From assembly GCA_003339415.1 (NCBI GenBank), contig PDHQ01000305.1, forward strand, positions 1 through 39,778: a stretch of DNA of 39,778 bases, in the 5' to 3' direction. Shown here piece by piece: positions 32,650 through 39,778 of this stretch. Position numbers and translations under genes: made by a program. Each line of letters opens with the position of its first letter. Position 1 is the first letter of the stretch. Under the pieces are notes generated by a model that saw only the letters and a list, made by a program, of their open reading frames with translations, made no database searches and was not told the origin of the DNA. Origin of the DNA: Ophiocordyceps camponoti-saundersi (nom. inval.). Taxonomy: Eukaryota; Ascomycota; Sordariomycetes; Hypocreales; Ophiocordycipitaceae.

Positions 32650-33010
32650 TATAAAGAAGGAGAGAGAGGAGAGAGGGAGAGAGGGAAAGAGAAAAGAGAG
32701 GAGAGGAAGAGTAAGAGAGAAAGGGAGAGAGGGAGAGAGGGAGAGAGGGAAAAAGAAAAGAGAGGAGAGGAAGAGAGAGAGAGAAAGGAAAAGAGGGAGG
32801 GAAGGAGAGAGAAGAGAGAGGAGAGGAAAAGAGAGAGAGAAAGGGAGAGAGGGAGAGAGGGAGAGAGGGAAAGAGAAGAGAGAGGAGAGGAAGAGAGAGA
32901 GAGAAAGGAAAAGAGGGAGGGAAGGAGAGAGAAAAGAGAGGAGAGGAAGAGAGAGGAGAGGAAAAGAGAGGGAGAGAGAGAGGATAAAGAGAGAGAGAGA
33001 AAGAGGAAAT
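32650..33010 (+). repeat. GA-rich tract with a 120-bp higher-order repeat
   Basis: Almost pure purine. The line-long pattern agaggagaggaagagaga recurs at 32761 and 32881, a period of 120 bp with near-identity for at least 50 bases. The Leu/Ser/Phe-rich minus-strand ORF across it is a by-product of the CT-rich complement. Confidence 0.85.
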
Positions 33011-33189
33011 ATAAAAAAGAAGAAAAAAAATAACCGTTTACTTATATAATTAGTAGCGGCGATAAAGTATAGAGGTAAGTAAAAGGAAAAAGACTTACGT
33101 AAAGTAATAATAAGGCGCAAGAGGGTATATTAATATACGCGAGAGTGCGAGGAGTAGTAAGATATAAAAGTAGGGTAGCGGGAGCGCGA

Positions 33190-33201
33190 GGGGGGGGGGG
33201 G
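33190..33201. repeat. G12 run
   Basis: Twelve G in a row within the first array unit. Similar runs of G occur near 37789 and 38988. Confidence 0.9.
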
Positions 33202-33369
33202 TAATAATAATAAGAAAGCAAGATAATATAAGAGAGGAAAAGAAAAGTAGCGAGGGAAATATACGAAAAAGGTAAGAGGAGACTAGTAAAAGGAGAGGGG
33301 AAAAAAGCTAGTAAACTAAAAAAAGGAAAAAAAAAAAATAAAAGGGGGAAATATAAAATATAATAATAG

Positions 33370-33640
33370 CTTAGAAGATAAATACTTATATCTTTCTACT
33401 ATTAAACTATATATTTAAAATATAAAGTAAAGTTAAGGGCTATAATAGGAACTTTCCGATTTAAATTATTTATTATTATTAAATTTATCTCGGAGACCGT
33501 AATAATGCGCGAAATATCCCCGGAGGTAAGCGCACTTAAACTATTTAGTATTAGAGAGATTTTATTAGATAATAAGCTCCTAGTATCTTCGAGCTTAACG
33601 TTAAAGAAAGGGCTTTATAAACTATAATATATAATTAGGT
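33370..33640 (-). pseudogene. Conserved minus-strand frame in array unit 2
   Basis: The minus strand reads SPFFNVKLEDTRSLLSNKIS, then LNSLSALTSGDISRII and KVPIIALN with no stop over ~70 codons. Unit 3 has the matching SPFFNIEPEDIKSLLYEKIS at about 36100-36370. Conservation at protein level in two decayed units suggests an original coding segment, but flanking frames do not connect cleanly. Function unknown. Confidence 0.35.
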
Positions 33641-34159
33641 TAATTATTAGATAGGAAAGAAAGGAGGAGGTATCTAATTACCGTATAATATTCTAAATCG
33701 TTAGCGTTATAATATATATAAATAGGAGAACCGAAATAATTATCGGATAGTAAAAGCTTAAGTTTATTAGCGAAAAAATAAGTGCACTATTTATAGGGCG
33801 TTATACGCCGCCTAGGCGGCCTAAGCTTATTCTTTTTCGCGTTACGTATATTCCCTAAACTTAGAGGGTTATTAGCTATAGCGCGGAAGTTAGGTGCTAT
33901 ATTATAAGCTATTCTAGCTTACCTAAACTAGCGGAAGCGTTACTTAACTTTATCGTAGGTATCGTAACGAAGAATATATACGGTGCCTAAGAAAGCGAAG
34001 TATTAGTATATAATATTACGCGTTTATTTTTTAGAGGGTTCGTAAGAAGGAATAGGATATAAGGAGGAAAGTAAGAAAGTTAAAGGGAAAATAATACTTA
34101 TTTTATATAGAAGAACGACGAAAATAAAAAAGATAGTTAGAGAGAGTAGGAATAATAGC

Positions 34160-34160
<1 letters not shown>

Positions 34161-34190
<30 letters not shown>
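34161..34190. repeat. (TA)15 microsatellite
   Basis: A perfect TA run preceding the GA tract of unit 2. Units 1 and 3 have shorter versions at 32620-32637 and about 36896-36920, so length varies from unit to unit. Confidence 0.9.
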
Positions 34191-34191
<1 letters not shown>

Positions 34192-34233
34192 CTATATACG
34201 GAAAGAATAGAGAGAGAGAGAGAGGGAAAGAAA

Positions 34234-34270
<37 letters not shown>

Positions 34271-34439
34271 AACGAAATATAAATAAGGAAAAAAATACCC
34301 GTTTGCTTATATAACTACTATAAGCGATAAAGCGAAGAGGGATATAAAAGGAGAAGTAATTAGGCGAAATAAAAATAAGCCGTAAGATACTATATTTACG
34401 TAAGCGAGAGTACGAGGAAACTAGTAAAAGGTAGAAAAG

Positions 34440-34870
34440 GTAGCGTAAGGAATAATATATATAGCGATAGAAATAGTAAGAGAATAAGGCGATAAGAAGA
34501 GTAATAAGAGAGCGAAAAAATAAGGAGAGTAATAAGAGAGCGAGAGGACTAAAGAGTAAGAGATTGAAAAGGCGAGGAGAGTAGCGAGAGCGGTAAGAGA
34601 ACTAAAAAGCGAGAGATCGAAAGGGCGAGGAGAGTAGCGAGAGCGGTAAGAGGACTAAAGAGCGAGAGATCGAAAAAGCGAGGAGACTAGCGGTAAAAGG
34701 AGGAAAAGGCGAGGAGAGTAGCGAAAAAGCGAGGGGACGATAAAGTAACGAGAAAGCGAGGGGACGATAAAATAGCGAGAGATCGAAAGGGCGAGAAGGG
34801 AAAAAAATAGCGGGAGAGCGAGAGGGGAGAATTAGCAAAATAGTAAGAGAGGTAGGAAATTAAGGAGGGG
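34440..34870 (+). repeat. gagagcgag-rich minisatellite in unit 2
   Basis: A purine-rich block made of short words gcgaga, gtagcgag and gatcgaaa. A 53-bp higher-order period is visible: ggcgaggagagtagcgag starts at 34571 and again at 34624. Minus-strand ORFs over it (Leu/Ser/Pro/Arg-rich) are compositional artefacts. Confidence 0.8.
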
Positions 34871-36099
34871 AAAAAAAATAAGAGGATAAGGGGGGAAAGG
34901 GAGATCTAAATATCGTATTTAAAATAAAGAACTAATTTTATAAGGTAGCTTTATTACTATAAGTTATCTCTAAGGCTAAAATTATAATTTATAAATTTAA
35001 TAATAGCTTTAAAAGAAAGTTAAAAGGTTAGATTCCTAGTTAGGTTTATTTATATAAAAAATAAAAAGTAAAAGCTAATAGATAAGTTAATTATAGCTAG
35101 AAAGTAATATATATATAAGTAACTTTAATTTATAATATTTCTAAAACCGAAAGTTTTTATAAATTACTTATATAGTAACTTTATAGCTAAGTAAGCTAAT
35201 CTAAATATAAGGATAGAGAATAAGGGGAGGGGTTTATAAAAAATAGCTAACTACTCTTTACTATTAATAATATCGTTATTACTTAGTAGATCTATTTAAG
35301 AGTAAGAGGGGAGTATAGCCGGAATCCGAAAGGAAGTATAGCTACGCTATTAGTAGAAGAGGATATATATTATATAAGCACTATTTTCGAAAAAAGGTAT
35401 TTTAATATAGCAGATAAAGAGGTATAGCGAGTTAATATAATAATAATATATAGAAACTTAAATAAGCGATCCTTTTAAAGCTGCGAGGTAAGCTTAGATA
35501 AGTAATCCTCTCGACGCTGCGAGGATAGCGCGGAAATAGCTTCTTAACTATATAATCTTAATAACCTCTCGCTTAGTTAAGTTATCGCGTTTAAAGCGTA
35601 AGGTAACGGGGTAGGCGGGATAAGAGAGAAGTACGGTCTTATTAGGCTATATAAGGTTAGTAGGAGGGTTTATTTATTAAGAAGAGAAGAAGGTATTATA
35701 AAAAGGTAAAAGGACCGCTAGTAGCTATCGAAATAGTTAGTTCTAAAAGGCAAAACGATAAGATTATATCGCTACTACTAATAATACTATCTTTTAATCG
35801 GACCGAGGTAAGTAAAGTAAGTAATAACGATAAGATCTATAGCTTTATTATAGAAGATTAACTAAGGAAAGAAAGAACGAAAATAAAGAGGAAATACTAT
35901 ATAAAGAGGGAGATAAGGGGAGGGGTGTAAAAATATAAAATACCTTTTTTTATTAAATCGCAAGGTTAACGATTATAAGGAGGCTAAGATAATAGAAGAG
36001 AAAAAGAAATATATTATATATATATAGGTATATATATATATAAAAGGAAAAGGAGGGAGAGGGGGGGAAAAATAAAATAGGGAGATATAAGATATAATT

Positions 36100-36370
36100 A
36101 TAGTATAGAAGATAAATAGTTATATCTTTCTATCGTTAAACTATATATTTAGAATATAAATAGAGTTAAGGGCTATATTAGGCACCTTCGGAATCGAATT
36201 ATTTGCTATTATCGAACTTATCTTAAAGGCCGTAGTATTTCGTAAAATATCCTCGAAGGTAGGCATATTTAAGCTATTTAGCGGTAGAGAGATTTTCTCG
36301 TATAATAAGCTCTTAATATCTTCGGGCTCGATATTAAAAAAAGGGCTCCGTAAACTATAATATATAATTA
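36100..36370 (-). pseudogene. Conserved minus-strand frame in array unit 3
   Basis: Partner of the frame in unit 2: SPFFNIEPEDIKSLLYEKIS, LPLNSLNMPTFEDILRNTT, KVPNIALNSIY. It is stop-free over ~75 codons. Differences from unit 2 are scattered along the length. Function unknown. Confidence 0.35.
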
Positions 36371-37129
36371 AGTTAGTTATTAAGTAAAAAGGAAGGGGGG
36401 AGGTATCTAGTTACCGCGTAATATTCTAACTAGTTAGCGTTATAATATATATAAACCGGAGAACCGTAATATCTCTTAGATAGCCGAAGCTTAAGACTAT
36501 TAGCGAAAAAATAAATATATATCTAAAAGGGCGTCGTGCGCCGCCTTAGCGGCTTATACTTATTCTTTTTTTACCTTAAGTATATTCCCTAAGCTTAGAG
36601 GGTTATTAGCTATAGCGCGGGAGTTAGGTGCTATATTACGAGCTAGTTAGGCTAACCTTAACCGGTAAGATTATTACTAAACCTCGCCGTAAATATTATA
36701 ATAAAGAATATATATAATACCTAAGGAAGCGAAGTATTAGTATATAATATTACGCGTTTATCTGCTTAAGGGTTTATAGCGAGGAAGAGGATATAAGGAG
36801 GAAAGAGGAGAGGTAAAAGGGAAAATAATACCTATTTTATATAGAAAAACGATAAAAATAAGAAAGACGGTTAGAAAAAGTATAAATAAAGGCGTATATA
36901 TATATATATATATATATATAACTATATATAAAAAAAGGGAGAGAGAGAAAGAGAAATAAAATATAAATAAGGAAAAAAAAAAAACCCGTTTACTTATATA
37001 ATTAATAGAGGCGATAAAATAAAGAAATATACGAAAAAAAAAATAGCTACGTAAAATAAAAATAAGCTACGAAATAGCGCGTTAATATAAGCGAGAATAT
37101 AAAAAAGCTACTAAGAGGTAAAAAAAATA

Positions 37130-37790
37130 ATAAAAAAAACGATATATATAGTAATAAAAATAATAAGAGAGCGAGAGGGGGGAAAAATAGTAAGAGAGCG
37201 AAAAAAGTAGCGAGGGTAGCGAGGGGGCGAGAGAGCGAAAGTTATAAAAAGAGGGCAAGAGGACAAGGAGAGTAGTAAAGGTAGCGAGAGGGCGAGAGAG
37301 CGAAAGTTATAAAAAGAGAGCGAGAGGATAAGGAGAGTAGCGCGAGCGGCGAGAGGACTAAAAAGCGAGAAAAAAAAAGGGCGAGGGGGCGGGGATATAA
37401 GCAACGGAGCGAGGAAAAGGAAGAGAATAGCGAGGGAGCGAGAGGGCGAGAATATAAGTAACGGGGCAAGAAAAAGGAAAAAAGTAGCGAGAAAATAAGA
37501 GGGCGAGAGAGCGAAAACGCTAACGATAAAATAAGAAAAGGGAAAATAATTATAAAAAGGTAAGGAGAGTAGTAAGAGAGCGAGAGGATAAGAGAGTAGC
37601 GAGAGAGCGAGAAGATAAAAGAGTAGTAAGAGAGCGAGAGATCGAAAAGGCGAGAGATCGAGGATACTAGCGATAAAGTAAGGAAAAGGAAAAAAATAGC
37701 AAAAAAGTAAGAGGGGAGAGACTAGCAAAGTAGCAGGAGAGGTAGGAAATTAAGGAGGGGAAAAAAGATAAAAGAATAAGGGGGAGAGGG
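37130..37790 (+). repeat. gagagcgag-rich minisatellite in unit 3
   Basis: The counterpart of 34440-34870 but ~230 bp longer, with more gtagcgag and gcgagagggcg words. The length difference accounts for part of the unit-length difference. Two overlapping minus-strand ORFs of 205 and 75 codons here are low-complexity artefacts of the CT-rich strand. Confidence 0.8.
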
Positions 37791-39548
37791 GGGGGGGGGT
37801 TAAATATCGTAATTAAAATAAAATAGTAATTTTATAAAATAACTTTATAACTATAAGTTATCTTTAAAATTAAAGTTATAGTTTATAAACTTAATAATAC
37901 TTATAAAAAGTTAAAAGGTTAGATTCCCGGTTAGGTTTATTTATATAAAAAGTAAGAAGTAAAAAGTAGTAAATAGTTTAACGATAGCTATTATAATATA
38001 TACTTATAACTTAGCTTTAATTTATAATATTTCTAATTATAAAAATCTTAATAAATAACTTATACCGTAAACTTATAATTAAGTAAGCGAATTTAAATAT
38101 AAGAATAAAGAATAAGGGGAGGGGTTTATATAGGAAAGCTAACTACTCTTCGCTATTAGTAATATCGCTATCGGTAATATTATCGCTACTTAGCGGATCT
38201 ATATTAAGGTAGGAGATAGGTATAGCCGGAATCCGAAAGTAAGTATAGCTACGCTACTAGCGGAAGCGGATATATATCGTATAAGCACCGTTTTCGAAAA
38301 TAGGTATTTTAATATAATAAATAAAAGGATATAGCAAGTTAAGATAAAAGTAACGTATAGAAACCTAAATAGGCGATCCTTCTAAGGCCGCGAGGTAGTC
38401 TTTAATAAGCGATTATCTTAACGCCGCGAGGATAGCGCGGAAAAAGCTCCTTAACCGTATAATCTTAATAATCTCTCACTTCGTTATATTATCGCGTCTA
38501 AAGCGTAAAGTAACGAGGTAGGCGGGATAAGAGAGAAGTGCGGTCTTATTAAGCTATAAAGGGTTAGCAGGAGGGTTTATTTACTAAAAAGAAAAGGATA
38601 TATTATAGTAAAGTAGAGGGGCCGCTAGTAAGAGTTAGAATAGTTAGTTTTAAAAAGCAAAATAATAAGATTATATTGCTAGCGCTAGTAAAATTATCTT
38701 TCGATTAGGCTAAGCAGAGTAAAGCGAATAACGACGATAAGATCTATAGCCTTATAGTTAGAATATTAGTAAGGGAAAGAAAGATCGAAGATAAAGGAAT
38801 AAATACCTTTTTAAAAAGGGAGCTAAAGAGGTAAAAGAATATATAATATTTTTTTTTTTAATTATAAAACTCGAAAATAATAAGGAGGCTAAGATAATAG
38901 AAGAGAGAAGGAAAAGTATCGTATATATATACGTATATATATATAAAAGGAAAAAGGAGATAGAGAGAGCGAGAGAGTAAGAGAGAGGGGGGGGGGGTAT
39001 TTTTTTTTATTTTAAAATATTTATATATATTAATAGGATAGGCATAGTAAAGCGCTATATTAATAGCTATCCTCGAGTTAGAAATAGCTAGTAAAAAAGC
39101 TACTAAGATATATAAGCTCTAGCTGCTTATTAGGGGAAAGCGTATCCGTCTATATAGAGAGCTATTAGAATTTTAAAGCGCGTCTTATATTAGCTAGCTC
39201 GGTAAACTATAAAGAAAAAATATTAGAAGGTAGATTATAATAAGATAAAAAGGAATATATACTAAAAGGTAGCTACTACGTAAGGGCGGCTAGTAAAAAG
39301 TATATAATATACGTTTATAATAGCCGTTAGAGGTAGACGGCTATTTACGAAGTAAGAAGGAACGTATATAGTTTTAGTAAGGCGTCTAGCGTAAGGTTAG
39401 CTTATCTTCTTCGATCGCGCGGGTTTCGGCGAGCGTAGCGCGTTATTAGCTATAGCGTAGGAGTCGAGTACGATATTAGGAGCGCGGCTAAGCTTACCTC
39501 CCCGAGTAATAGCGTTATCTAACTTCGTCGTAAGTATCGCGAGAATAG

Positions 39549-39550
<2 letters not shown>

Positions 39551-39642
<92 letters not shown>
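39551..39642. repeat. T92 homopolymer
   Basis: An uninterrupted run of 92 T in array unit 4. In units 1-3 the corresponding position holds about 45-60 bases of ordinary sequence (aatatatac...gatac before tacgcgtttat), which is missing here, so the run replaces that stretch. Confidence 0.95.
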
Positions 39643-39644
<2 letters not shown>

Positions 39645-39778
39645 GGTTCTACGCGTCTATTTCGGAGACGCGTTAGTAGTAAGGAAAAGATACGGAGAGC
39701 GTAATAAAAAGGTAGAAAAAATATAATAACTAGTTTATACGTAAAAATAATAAACGAGGATAAGATAATAGAAGAGGA

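Larger units (their letters stand above)
1..39778. other. RIP-saturated AT-rich block
   Basis: Across the window CA and TG dinucleotides are nearly absent while TA is extremely frequent and CG is retained. In the first 600 bases I count six CA and two TG. This is the known signature of repeat-induced point mutation in Pezizomycotina (C to T at CpA, read on both strands). Consequences seen directly: ATG and TGA are rare, TAA/TAG fill most frames, and duplicated segments differ mainly by transitions. I infer a heterochromatic, transposon-rich compartment of an ascomycete genome. Short GC-rich pockets, such as the one around 13.46-13.56 kb, escape the pattern. Confidence 0.93.
32345..39778. repeat. 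Tandem array of ~1.5-2.8-kb units
   Basis: An anchor, ggagttaggcgctatatta or a close relative, occurs at about 32345, 33885, 36619 and 39460, giving spacings of 1540, 2734 and 2841 bp. Units 2 and 3 (about 33350-36105 and 36105-38985) match along their length: the left part with a conserved minus-strand frame, a GA tract, a gagagcgag-rich block, a conserved ttagattcc(t/c)(a/g)gttaggttta block, then attaatccgaa-like and agataatagaagaga ends. Unit 1 lacks the right ~1.2 kb; unit 4 runs off the window and has a different left part. Orientation is head to tail. Confidence 0.85.

Noticed and set aside
32641..33120. 159-codon minus-strand ORF rich in Leu, Ser, Phe, Pro
   Set aside because: It is the complement of a GA microsatellite; the composition follows from CT repeats and the ORF has no conserved counterpart in other array units.
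34602..34838. 78-codon minus-strand ORF
   Set aside because: Low-complexity Leu/Ser/Pro/Arg sequence from the gagagcgag minisatellite.
35018..35045. B-box-like ggttagattcc in the array units
   Set aside because: One core base differs from ggttcgattcc in a way RIP cannot explain, and no partner A-box or cloverleaf is present.
37111..37728. 205- and 75-codon minus-strand ORFs
   Set aside because: Two overlapping frames are both open because the strand is pyrimidine-rich; both are compositional artefacts.
32345..39778. Ribosomal DNA repeats
   Set aside because: No 18S, 5.8S or 28S core sequence is recognisable in any unit.

Overview
The window looks like a gene-empty, AT-rich, probably subtelomeric block from a filamentous ascomycete (Pezizomycotina) whose repeats have been saturated with repeat-induced point mutation (RIP). 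CA and TG dinucleotides are almost absent on both strands (six CA and two TG in the first 600 bases) while TA is everywhere and CG survives. Loss of TG also removes ATG and TGA, so almost no conventional ORF exists. Old genes show up only as reading frames in which TAA/TAG stands where CAA, CAG or TGG would have been. A short CCCTAA telomere-type array at 13.4 kb supports a fungal chromosome-end setting. I find no gene that I believe is functional.

Layout. (1) 1-13.4 kb is a mosaic of a ~620-bp element, here called R, probably a MITE-like DNA transposon (13 full or partial copies in the window, 12 of them in one orientation). It also holds a duplicated R+A segment, a 78-bp minisatellite, a repeat-protein pseudogene (C, + strand) and a long minus-strand coding remnant (D). 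(2) 13,434-13,556 is an interstitial telomere-type array with two GC-rich, foldable islands that kept their CA/TG. (3) 13.6-20.9 kb has two more R copies, a ~500-codon minus-strand remnant (E) with an exact 2 x 123-bp duplication, a plus-strand remnant (F), and two copies of a ~1.4-1.5-kb repeat, B. (4) 20.9-24.9 kb is a Ty1/copia element with two LTR-like repeats but only the integrase C-terminus, reverse transcriptase and RNase H; its YVDD motif now reads YINN. (5) 24.9-29.7 kb contains two plus-strand remnants of unknown family: G, which ends near an A38 tract, and H, about 860 codons in one unbroken frame. A 90-codon stop-free frame follows. (6) 29.6-31.8 kb has one more R and one more B copy. 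(7) 32.3 kb to the right edge is a tandem array of ~1.5-2.8-kb units with GA-rich, length-variable interiors, ending with a T92 tract.

Nothing here forms an operon or a working pathway. The genes are linked only by shared history: transposons and their cargo were duplicated, mutated by RIP, and interrupted by further insertions. The items most worth a second look are the H pseudogene, the B family with its conserved palindrome, the R element, the telomere/GC-island junction, and long homopolymers (C42, T92, T23) that seem to replace internal stretches of known repeats.
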